Assembly (NCBI GenBank): GCA_030063045.1
Contig: JAQSEB010000010.1
Coordinates: forward strand, 1,116,001 to 1,180,000
Direction of reading: 5' to 3'
DNA: 64,000 nt
From: Pratylenchus scribneri
Taxonomy: Eukaryota > Nematoda > Chromadorea > Rhabditida > Pratylenchidae
Positions 23,701 to 33,733 of the stretch are shown here, piece by piece. Position 1 is the stretch's first letter. Each line of letters opens with the position of its first letter. The position numbers and the translations under genes are program-made. The notes below the pieces were generated by a model, which was not told where the DNA came from, searched no databases, and was given only the letters and a program-made list of their open reading frames with translations.

Positions 23701-23869
23701 TTAGCTGTACTCAAGCCAATATTCCTCCTTTCAATCCCATCTCGACCCATTCATTCCCCTTCACCGCCCTCATCGTCAATTGGCCACTTTACAAAAGAAA
23801 ATAAGAAGAAGAATGTTGAAAGTCAAGTGAAGTGGCCACAAGAAAAAGAAGGGGAAGAATGAGGCCATT

Positions 23870-25560
23870 TGGGCCACCGCTTGACCATCAAACTTTCATC
23901 AAATCGCAGCCTCGCCCGCGTTGAAGAGTACCCCAGCGCCCTTCGCCCCCATCTTTTTCCTCAATTTTTGCACAACTCTCCTCTTCTTGTTGAATGTAAT
24001 GTCCCCAAATTCTTCAATTCAATTCCCGTAAATCTCACCAAATCCCTTGCCTCCACCCCATCCAATTGCTACACATCCTCCACCCCTCTTTCTGTACTGC
24101 GACACTTGCGAATGAAACGGTCTGGAGCCGAAGGTGGTAAAGCTGGAGTGGCATTGTTTATGGCATATTATTAGGCATAAAATTAATAGCTACAAAATAA
24201 CATCAAAAGTTATGGTCAATGTTGAATATTCACCGAGTTATGGCCAAAAAACCATTGATTTAATTGAAAATTGCGATTTTGACGGTTTTTGGCCATAACT
24301 CGGTGAAAAATTTGCCAAACCTTTTGATGTGATTTTGTAGCTAATTTTATGCCTAATTATATGCTATAAACAATGCCACTCCAGCTTTACCACCATCGGC
24401 TCCAGACCGTTTCGTTCGCAAGTGTGGCCACCCCCTCCCCCCCCCCCCCCCCCCCTCTTTCCCCCCAATATTTCCACCTAATATCCACCAGCCCATTCCC
24501 TCTGTTGAATAAGAAAGTTGAAAATCAAATGAAGTTTGGCCAAGGAAGGGGCAGGGGGAGAAGGCCAGCCAATTGTATGAGTGGATTAAATGAGGGGCTA
24601 CCGCTTGACCATTAGGCAACAAAATGGGGAGGAGGCCATCAAGCATTCATCAATCAGTCGCCACTTTCCCACAGACCAACTTTTGCACAACTCTCCTCTT
24701 CTCGAATGTAATGACCCCAATTTAATTCCCATAAATCCCCTTTCATTTTTCAATGGCCAATTGACTGGAGAAGGCAATCGCTTTTAACCACCATCAATAT
24801 GCCCAACTTTTCCCCCTCAATTTTTGTACAATTCTTCAAATTCCCAATCTACACAAATCCCCTCCTCTTCTTTACAACCCAATCTATACACAAATCCCAC
24901 ACAAAGGAGAATAAAGTTGAATCAGGCAGCCAGTGGCCACAAAGGAGGGGGGAGGATGGCCAATTCCCAATTGTGAGTCGATTGAACAAGGGGGGGGGGG
25001 GGCCACCGTTTGACCATCTAGACAACAATAGGAGAAGGCTGTCCCAATTCCATCATAAAATCCCATAAATCTCACTCAAATCCCCCCCCCCCTCCATTTC
25101 CCCGTTTCATCCATGTCCGCCTTGATTTCCTCGTCTTCTTGGATTGGCGCATTTCCCAGTTGCCTTCCAGCCTTGTCAAGGATCATTTCATTTCTTTCCG
25201 ACCGTCCAATCCGCTTCTGAGTTCTGATTCTGAATCAAATGGAAATAGCCAAAGGAGAAGAAGACGGCCAATTTCGAGTGGATTAAGGCTTGAGTGACCA
25301 CCGACCATCAAGCTTTCAGCAAGCATTCTCAATTGGCCACTTGCCTGCCTCCATTTTCCCCTCAATTTTTGCACAACTCCAAATGTAATGTCCCTAATTT
25401 AATTCCCATAAATCTCATCACTACAGATCTCCTCCTCCTTCCCAATCCAATTCATCCTTTTCCTCCATGTCCGCCCTGATTTCCCCTTCCTTTACGATTG
25501 GCGCATTTCCTTTCCCATCCAGCCTTGTCAAGGATCATTTCATTTTCCTTCCGCCCATTC
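23870..25560. repeat. Degenerate tandem duplication upstream of the DnaJ gene
   Basis: Four to five diverged copies of a block with CCACCGCTTGACCATCAA, then CAATTTTTGCACAACTC and AATTTAATTCCCATAAATC, near 23870, 24590, 24990 and 25290. A second block (TTGGCGCATTTCCCAG and GCCTTGTCAAGGATCATTTC) is duplicated at 25110-25200 and 25465-25555. Confidence 0.65.
24105..24425. mobile_element. Palindromic MITE, ~320 bp
   Basis: Arms of about 130 bp. The left begins CACTTGCGAATGAAACGGTC and the right ends with the exact complement of CACTTGCGAA. Middle contains TTATGGCCAAAAAACC and its inverse. No open frame of note. Confidence 0.75.
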
Positions 25561-25659
25561 AATCCACCTTCGCTTTTTGCACACAAATAAATCTACCTAA
25601 TCCCCTTGTTTTCTTTAAGCTCAGATTCCATTTTCTTCCATTTTTCCATCCCCATTTTT

Positions 25660-25915
25660 ATCCGGAAGCGGAATTCCCGTCACATCCCCGGAAGCGGAAA
25701 TTCCCAATATTGCCGAAGACGGAAATTCCAAATATCACCGGAGGCTGAAATTGCCCATAAAATCGCCGGAGGCCAAAATTCCCAATACCACCGGAAGCCA
25801 AAATTCGAAATATCGCCGGAGGCTGAAATTGCCCAAAACAACGCCGGAGGCCGAAATTGACCAAAACAACGCCGAAGGCCGAAATTCCCTATATCGCCGG
25901 AGGCGCGTTTTCTGA
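25660..25915. repeat. GCCGGAGGC minisatellite next to the DnaJ start codon
   Basis: About nine degenerate units of 25-29 bp with core CGCCGGAGGCCGAAATT. The last unit ends about 15 bp before the ATG at 25925, so the array lies in the promoter or 5' leader. Confidence 0.8.
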
Positions 25916-25924
25916 AGACACGGA

Positions 25925-28900
25925 ATGAGCTCATCGGGCCGGAAGTCGGAAGAAGGCGCCACCAGCATCAGTGAAAAATCCATCGATTGCCTTTACGCAG
26001 TTTTGGGCGTCAAAAAGGAAGCGGACGAGGCGGAAATCAAGAAAGCCTACAGGCGTTTGGCCCTGAAATGGCATCCGGACAAGAATCCGGAGAGGAAGGA
26101 CCGGGCCGAGCGAATGTTCAAGCGAATTGCGCAGGCTTATGAGGTGGGGATGTTGGGGATGCCAAAATTCAAAAATTCCGGAATTCGGGTGTCTAAAAAT
26201 CTGGAAAAATTTTGGCACGAATTGTACAAAAATACAAAAAAAACCTTCATATTTTCTGCTGGTGATGATTTGACTATAGTTGTTTGAACACCAATTCAGG
26301 CTATTAAATAAAAGATATCTTTTAATGTTTTTACCACACTCAGGGAGAAAAATTTTAAAAATGGCGAAGAATTTTAATCAAAAATTGCCTCGGAGAAGTT
26401 TAAAAATTTTATTAAAAAAATCAAAGGATTTCAAGAAATTTTGACCAATTTAAAGTAAAAATTGAAGAATTTTGACCAATTTTTAATAAAAAAAATAATT
26501 AGTCCTAATCTAGGGCTAAAATTGTTTGGGACGAGAGCCGGGCCTAGGCTATCGTCACGGGCCTTCGCCGGAGGCCTAAAAGCCCTCCAGTGCTCAATGA
26601 ATTGGATAGGGATAAGAAGCGATTAATTTAAATTGTTCTTTAAAAATTGGGGAGCATAAAATGTGATAAAAATGCGAAGGTAAAAGATATCCGTAAAGGA
26701 AAGGGTGGGTTTAAATGGATTGATGAGGCAATATTTGATTGATATGATATGGAAGTTCGGATGATTAGGCAAAAGTGGGGGTACAGTTTACATTAGTATG
26801 AATAGGAAACACCCATGGGCATTATTGGTATAGACAAAGTTACAAAAATCTGGCATAAATTCTGCCAAAATTCCTAAAAATTCTAATCAGAACATGAAAA
26901 TTCGGTAATTTTTTATTATAACATCCATCTTTAGGTGTTATCCGACGGCAAGAGGCGGGCAGAATACGATCGTCATGGACTGCTAAAGGCGGCTGCTGCC
27001 CAACAAGCACATCGACGGAGGACGGCGCCCGCCGGATTTGCATATGCACATGGCAGTGCATTTCCGAATCATGCTTTCCGCTCACCTTTTGACATTTTCC
27101 GTGAATTCTTTGGCGATCCATTCGCATTCGGAGATCCGCTGCATTCTTCGCCCCTCTTTTTTGGCCATCATCACCACAATGCTCATTCGGCTGGCAGCGG
27201 GGGAAGACGTAAAAATTTTAAATAATTTGGGTAGAATTTATTTGAGTACTGCCGATTGGGTGGGTACTTGTCATCGGTTTTTGGACCATATCTCAATGAG
27301 ACAATTTCCAATTTTGGAAGGCGATATACCACTAGAAAGCTCTAAGTGCCCTCTAAAAAGTGGCCTAATTTAAATTTTATAAAATCCAGGCTTTAAAAAA
27401 TGTTACATGTCTTTGATTGGCTAAATAGCGGATAACCAGCAGGCGGAATTAAAAATCAGAACAGGCGGAATTATTAAAATCAGAACAGGCTGAATTATTA
27501 AAATCAGAACAGGCGGAATTATTAAAATCAGAACAGGCTGAATTATTAAAATCAGAATAGGCGGAATTATTGAAATCAGAACAGGCGGAATTATTAAAAT
27601 CAGAACAGGCGGAATTATTAAAATCAGAACAGGCGGAATTATTAAAATCAGAACAGGCGGAATTATTAAAATCAGAACAGACGGAATTATTAAAATCAGA
27701 ACAGGCGGAATTATTAAAATCAGAACAGGCGGAATTATTAAAATCAGAACAGGCGGAATTATTAAAATCAGAACAGGCGGAATTATTAAAATCAGAACAG
27801 GCGGAATTATTAAAATCAGAACAGGCGGAATTATTAAAATCAGAACAGGCGGAATTATTAAAAATCAGAACAGGCGGAATTATTAAAATCAGAACAGGCG
27901 GAATTATTAAAATCAGAACAGGCGGAATTATTAAAATCAGAATAGGCGGAATTATTAAAAATCAGGACAGGCGGAATTATTAAAATCAGAACAGACGGAA
28001 TTATTAAAATCAGAACAGGCGGAATTATTAAAATCAGAACAGGCGGAATTATTAAAATCAGAATAGGCGGAATTATTAAAATTAGAACAGGCGGAATTAT
28101 TAAAATCAGAACAGGCGGAATTATTAAAATCAGAACAGGCGGAATTATTAAAATCAGAACAGGCGGAATTATTAAAAATCAGAACAGGCGGAATTATTAA
28201 AATCAGAACAGACGGAATTATTAAAATCAGAACAGGCGGAATTATTAAAAATCAGAACAGGCGGAATTATTTTAACCAGGCGGAATTATTTTTTATTGCT
28301 TAGGAAAAAACGGCTCATTTTCCAAAATGTTTTGACATTTCAAAACAATTAAAAATGCCACTTTTTAGAGGATATTTTGGGCTTTCAAATGGCATATCCC
28401 CTTCCTGAATATTGGTTACTTCCTTCTCGAGATATGGCCAAAATAAAAGCACAGATACTCAATCGGCTGTACTCAATTGCCTTGTTTCAAAATGCTTTAA
28501 TTTTTATTGAATTGATTTTTACAGACAGAAGACGTCATACAACGAGTCTTTTTGGGGGATTTCCATTTGTGGACAAAGATGAAAACAACTGGTACGTTTT
28601 GGGCGAAGCAGAACATTTCACATTATCGTTGTTTCCTACCTGGATTTTTTTTTATTGGCCATATCTTATGAAGAAAGTAACCAATTTAGGAGGGCGATAT
28701 GCCATTTGAAAACCCTAAATGTCCTCTAAAAATGGCTTTTATAATTGTTTTTTGAAATGTTAAAATAATTTGTAAAATAAGCGGCTTTTCCTCTAACAAA
28801 CAAATTCGGTTTTATTCCGCTCAAAGACATGTAACTTTTTAAAGGATTGGATTTTGTAAAATTTAAATTAGGCCACTTTGTAGAGGACACTTTGGGCTTT

Positions 28901-29391
28901 CCATCCTTATATTGCCTTCACAAATTGGTTAATGCCTCGTTGAGATATAAATAAAATAATGACCCAAGTTCTGTAATGGAGATGTATTGAAACGTCCTAC
29001 TATTATGGAAAAAATGCCTTCAAAACTTTTCAATTTTACAGTGAATTTTCCACTGTGATTCGATTCAGTAGCAGTTCAAAAGACCCGGGGAAAACGCTGA
29101 AAAAGACAATCACGCAGACGAGAATTGTGGACGGTGAGTACCCAAAAATATTTTCATCCAATTAAAACAAATTTTTCAGGGAAACGAATTGTTACGAAAA
29201 AGTTGGCCCTTGTTAATTCAATTTAAATTAATTTTGCCAATTTTAGAACGGAGGATGGCGAAGAGGAAACAGTTGAAGTGCTGGAAAATGGAGTAAAATA
29301 ATTTATTTAAATATTCTGAATTTATCCAATTTATTAAAAGGTGCTAAAATCTCGGCTCATCAACGGTTGCCCAGTTGAGATTTCAGCTTAA
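25925..29391 (+). CDS. DNAJB6/DNAJB2-like type II J-domain co-chaperone
   Basis: Seven exons: 25925-26143, 26935-27208, 28525-28591, 29042-29133, 29180-29201, 29247-29292, 29341-29391; 771 nt, 256 residues. The J domain is at about residues 18-85: [24 protein letters not shown] with the HPD triad that stimulates Hsp70 ATPase, and [10 protein letters not shown]. It is followed by an Ala/His stretch and a Phe/Gly-rich segment ([19 protein letters not shown]), then the DNAJB6-type C-terminus ([34 protein letters not shown]). The Cys-rich zinc finger of type I J proteins is absent. The family suppresses aggregation of polyglutamine proteins. Introns 1 and 2 are 0.8 and 1.3 kb and are full of repeats; exon 3 was found inside repeat DNA and is needed to restore the frame. 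Exon 5 is 22 nt. The start is the first ATG after the minisatellite. Confidence 0.9.
26300..26850. mobile_element. Repeat in DnaJ intron 1, related to one in GAD intron 19
   Basis: Shares several blocks in the same order with 48838-49390: GGACGAGAGCC, GGGCCTTCGCCGGAGG, AATTGGATAGGG-like sequence, GGCAAAAGTGGGGGTACAG and ATGAATAGGA. The order conservation suggests one element family. The ends are not resolved here. Confidence 0.55.
27288..28442. mobile_element. Inverted-arm element with central 24-bp satellite (copy C)
   Basis: Left arm 27288-27430 (GGAAGGCGATATACCACTAG, AAGTGCCCTCTAAAAAGTGG), satellite 27440-28280, right arm 28300-28442 (CCACTTTTTAGAGGATATTT to GAGATATGGCC). It lies in DnaJ intron 2 just upstream of exon 3. 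Confidence 0.7.
27440..28280 (-). repeat. 24-bp minisatellite array 2
   Basis: About 34 copies of the same unit as array 1, in reverse orientation (AATTATTAAAATCAGAACAG on plus). Occasional A-insertions give 25-bp units. Confidence 0.95.
28650..28960. mobile_element. Inverted-arm element without satellite (copy D)
   Basis: About 310 bp in DnaJ intron 3 with both arms and the core GCGGCTTTTCCTCTAACAAA, in the opposite orientation to copy B. Confidence 0.65.
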
Positions 29392-30138
29392 TTTATGATG
29401 GTCAAAGAGGAATTTAATTAATTGAATAAAAATCCATCCATAAGGACCGATTCAATTTTCGGCAGGAGATTTTACTCATTTTTTTTACAGTTCTTTCATA
29501 ATGTTTTTTCTTTTTATGTAAATTTCCTTTCCGATAAATGCATTTTTTACAATCACATTGTTCTCACACATCCAATTAAGACTAATTTTAATAGCAAAAA
29601 TCTCTAATTTCTATAACTTTTTGCACGGCGACCTTGAATTTTATTGAAGTAGAAAAAAAACATTAAAATTTTTAAGCTTGTGATATAATGTTTGAATTTT
29701 TCTATGTTGTTTAAAACAAAATTTGAAATGTTAGAAAAGCAATTGAATTGTGAAGAAGCGAAGAAAAAATGGAATATTCATAATTTTTGGCGATTTATTC
29801 AATTTGGGATGATATGAGGTTATTGATTGATGCTTGATGGCACATTGCACATACCAAATACTATATGGGTGAATATTGATTGGTGCTGATGCAGATTAAT
29901 AATTGCATTGGTGTTTTGAATGATTTCTATAATCCACACTCCACTTTCCACTCCAATCCAACCGCGAAAAAATGCAACACATTTTATTTACTTTTTATAA
30001 AACATCAAATCAAACATCAATAAATGAAAATAAATTATATAAAATTTTTCCAAATTTTAATTCTAGCAAATTGAGTATTTTATTGTTGACAATTTATCAA
30101 GCAAAAAAACTTCGAAAATAATAACAACACCGAAAACA
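29392..30138. other. DnaJ to F-box spacer
   Basis: 747 bp, A/T-rich. No repeats or RNA genes recognised. Contains the DnaJ 3' end and the F-box gene promoter. TTTTAATTCTAG near 30065 is a possible leader acceptor. Confidence 0.5.
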
Positions 30139-31483
30139 ATGGCCATTGATTTATCAGCTGCAAACGGCAATGGATTGAAGTTGATTCTGTTGAAAGTGCC
30201 GGTCAAAGATTTGATCAAATCATGCACTCGGGTTTAGATTCATTTTTTAGAAAATGAAACAAAACAAATATTTTTCAGGTCTCAAAGCGATGGAACGGCA
30301 TTCTGGCGGATAATGATTTTTGGCAGAAGAAAATGGAGGAAGATGGATATTTATGGCCGGACAAAATGTGCGAGAATGGAAACAAATTTGAATGGAAAAT
30401 ATTTGCTGCCCTTCCAACAAAATTATTCAAATCGATGGCACTGAAGCATTGCTTTGAACGCAATTTCATTAAGGATATCTGGAATTTGGATGAACAAAAT
30501 GGGTCGTTTCTAACATTGGATCAAAGATGGGATGCAGATCAAATTTGGCAGAGACAGGAGGAGTTTCTTTCGTTAGTTTTTAATTTACAAATTATAAGAG
30601 ATGGATTTTTGGGCTTTTCTTGCATTATTTTAGTCAAATAATTGATAACATTACTTAGTATTTTTATATGGTTCTAAAAGCGCTAGTCTAAACAAAAAAT
30701 CATATAAATAATTTTTTGCAATTTGCAGCTACAATGCTCGAATCGAAATTCCACCAAAATTTGTTGATGGCGAGCCGAAAATTCCACCAGGATTTGAAAA
30801 GTCAATTCCAGCCTGCATTGCCATTCCTTATCAATTCGCAAAAAATATTCTCATCAAATTGGCCGATGAGGGATTGACAGTTAATACTTTAATAAATAAA
30901 TAATATTAAAAATATTAAATTAAGGACGACATCATGGACAATTACCGGCCAACAATTGTTGTCTCCGAAATGGTCGCCAATCGTCGGGATTGCACTACTA
31001 TTTATGCAATGAAATGTTCCCTGGATGCCAGCAAAAATAATGATCTGGAAGACCATTTTCGTGATGATCTCCCAACTGAACATCAGCGAGGACACCGCGA
31101 AGAACGCAACGATGGGAATGGCCGTTGGGCCAGCGTGTCAATCGCAAAACGATTCAAACAGGGGGAAGGTGCAATTTATAATAATTAATTTTCAAATCAA
31201 ATTTTAAACAGAAAATATTCCCTAATTCACTTACTTAGTAAAAGGATTAGAAAGAAAGCCAAATTTAAGTCGAAAGATATTTTAAAATAAAATTGTAATA
31301 AAAATTCAATTTATGTATTAAGATGAGTGCTGGCATCGTATGGAGCATTCATTCAAGGATTATCCAGCCGGAATGCGTTATTTATTCTTGTGTTGCGGGG
31401 GATTTGGCGTACATCCGCAATGTGGACTCAAAATGGCCAATTGTTCGGTGAAGGCACTGTGCGAGAAAAATGCCCCAGAATAA
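30139..31483 (+). CDS. F-box protein with FBA domain (FBXO2/6/44-like)
   Basis: Five exons: 30139-30231, 30279-30571, 30729-30879, 30925-31168, 31323-31483; 942 nt, 313 residues. The N-terminal F-box is short: LLKVPVKDLIKSCTRVSKRWN followed by DFW, the part that binds SKP1. The rest resembles an F-box-associated (FBA) domain: WDADQIWQRQ, PTIVVSEMVANRRDC and, in the last exon, WHRMEHSFKDYPAGMRYLF, CCGG and MANCSV, matching the 'H.F..YP.GVR...F.HGG...NSSV' pattern of sugar-binding FBA proteins. Vertebrate relatives recognise high-mannose glycoproteins for ER-associated degradation as part of SCF ligases. The middle of exon 4 (30,040-31,168 end part) is less family-like, so that segment is less certain. 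The stop is the first after the conserved block. Confidence 0.8.
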
Positions 31484-31699
31484 AGTTGGAATATTTGAAC
31501 AGAAGAGAATACGGATTAAATTAATGAATCGAATATGAACCGGATTTTAAATTTATTGGATTTTATTGTTGCCTTAAATTTTGACCACAGATCTCTCATT
31601 TATAAAGAAATTTGTCATAATTTTATTTCAATTTAAAAAAAGATTTGATCGATCGATGAATTATTTTTAATTTTATAATTTTTACATAAAGGGAGTCAT

Positions 31700-33149
31700 T
31701 TAATTTGGCAACAAAAACACTGAATTTGGCAACAAAAATATTTAATTTGGCAACACGTATAAATATATTTATTTTGGCAACAAAAACACTGAATTTGGCA
31801 ACAAATATACTTAATTTGGCAAAAACAATAAAAAATTATATTCGCTCGTTATAATCAATGCAAACCGGTTTGAAATGAACAAAATTGGATTAATAAATTA
31901 AAAATTGATGGAATATTAAATATTTTTGAGGGTGCGCGGGATATACCGGATATAGGTGAATTTGGGGGTGGATATAAGGGGGATTAAGCCCCAAAATTGA
32001 TGGGAAATGGCTCGGACTGCTACTGGAAGGTCGGGGAAGACGGCCGAAGGCCATGAACATGCGCGGGATATAGCCGGATATAGGGGGATTAAGAAGGATT
32101 AAGAAAGATTAAGAGGATTAAGACGGATTTAAGGGGATTAAGCCCCGAAGTGGATGGGGAATAGCCCGGAGGGCCTTTGAAAGGTCGGGGAAATGCCTGA
32201 GAGTGAATGGGATATAGCCGGATATAGGTGGATTTGGTTGGATATAAGGGGGATTAAGCCGGATTAAGCTTAGTTAGGGGCTAGGGGTTCGGAGCACACG
32301 GGATATAGCCGGATAAAGGGGGATCAAGTATCAAAATGGTGGGATTAATTCGAGAAATGGATTGGAAGTAAAGGGGAAGCATGCCGAAGGCACGTGGGCC
32401 TAGCCAGAAGCCCAGGATTGCGCGGGAATTCACAGTCTCTAGGTAGAATTTAGCTTAATCCGGCTTTATCCCTCTTCATCCGACTTAATCCCCTTTTATC
32501 CGGCTTATCCCGCGTACTCTTGGGCCTTCCCCTTCGGGGCTCAGGGATATGCCTCAAGCCCTTCCACGCTTTAATCCAACCATTTTGACCTTTAATCCCT
32601 CTTAATCCTCCTTAATCACCCTATATCCGGCTATAACCTGTGCACTCTCAAGCACTTCCCCGACCTTCCAATGGCCCTCCGGGCTATTCCCCATCCATTT
32701 CGGGGCTTAATCCCCCTAAATCTGCCTTAATCCCTCTTAATCCTCCTTAATCGCCCTATATCCGGCTATATCTCCTGCACTCTCCTGGCCTCTGTTACTC
32801 TTACCCGACCTTCCAGTGGCCTTCTGGGCCATTTTCCATCCATTTCGGGGCTTAATCCGGCTTAATCCCCCTTATATCCACCCCCAAATTCACCTATATC
32901 CGGTATATCCCGCGCACCCTCAAAAATATTTAATATTCCATCAATTTTTAATTTATTAATCCAATTTTGTTCATTTCAAACCGGTTTGCATTGATTATAA
33001 CGAGCGAATATAATTTTTTATTGTTTTTGCCAAATTAAGTATATTTGTTGCCAAATTCAGTGTTTTTGTTGCCAAAATAAATATATTTATACGTGTTGCC
33101 AAATTAAATATTTTTGTTGCCAAATTCAGTGTTTTTGTTGCCAAATTAA
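31700..33149. mobile_element. Foldback element 1, 1.45 kb with ~290-bp near-perfect arms
   Basis: Begins TTAATTTGGCAAC and ends GTTGCCAAATTAA. The outer ~290 bp of each side are inverted copies without a mismatch that I could see. Each end carries five to six AATTTGGCAACA-type subrepeats. The inner part continues as a less perfect hairpin of GCGCGGGATATAGCCGGATA units and their complement, centred near 32450. The ends are TTAA, which is palindromic and could be a target duplication of piggyBac type. No open frame of note. Confidence 0.85.
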
Positions 33150-33733
33150 TATTATCTCTTTACATAAATATTTGGCAAAATTTTGCTCTTTTATTTTTTA
33201 TCCCTGTTGGTTTGACTCCATTTTCCATAAGTAAGCTCCATTAATCAATCCGAGAGAAAAATTTACATCAAATTTGTTGGAAACTGGGATATTTACAAAG
33301 CCATATCAATTTTCTCGATCGGGACCCTCGAAATTCACCAAAATTCATTAAATATACGTGTCATTGAATTATTGATTCCCCTTTTAGTCGGCATTTATCG
33401 GTTAATTGCCTGCAAATTTTTCCGAAGTTACCCACAAATTTTGCCTAAGGATTCTAATCTAATCTTTAAAACAGCATTTTTTCAAAATTTTACTTAAAAA
33501 TTACAAAATCTTTAGATTGAATAACCGAAAGTACCTTACTAGTTGGCCAATGTTAATTTAAAAATTTTACCTTTTTTGGGCGGGTTATTTGTTTCAAAAA
33601 TAAAATCATATGAAAGCAACGTGTCTTTTTATCAACCCAATCTAATACTTTAATAGTCCGCACTCCGCATTGATAACAATATTCAACATCATAAGGAAAT
33701 TATAATTCTTTATTAGCATAGAAAATAAAGAGG
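33150..33733. other. Spacer upstream of VMP1
   Basis: 584 bp A/T-rich sequence with no feature recognised other than the presumed promoter. Confidence 0.5.

Noticed and set aside
27440..28280. Possible CRISPR-like array
   Set aside because: Units are directly contiguous with no unique spacers, and the genome is eukaryotic.
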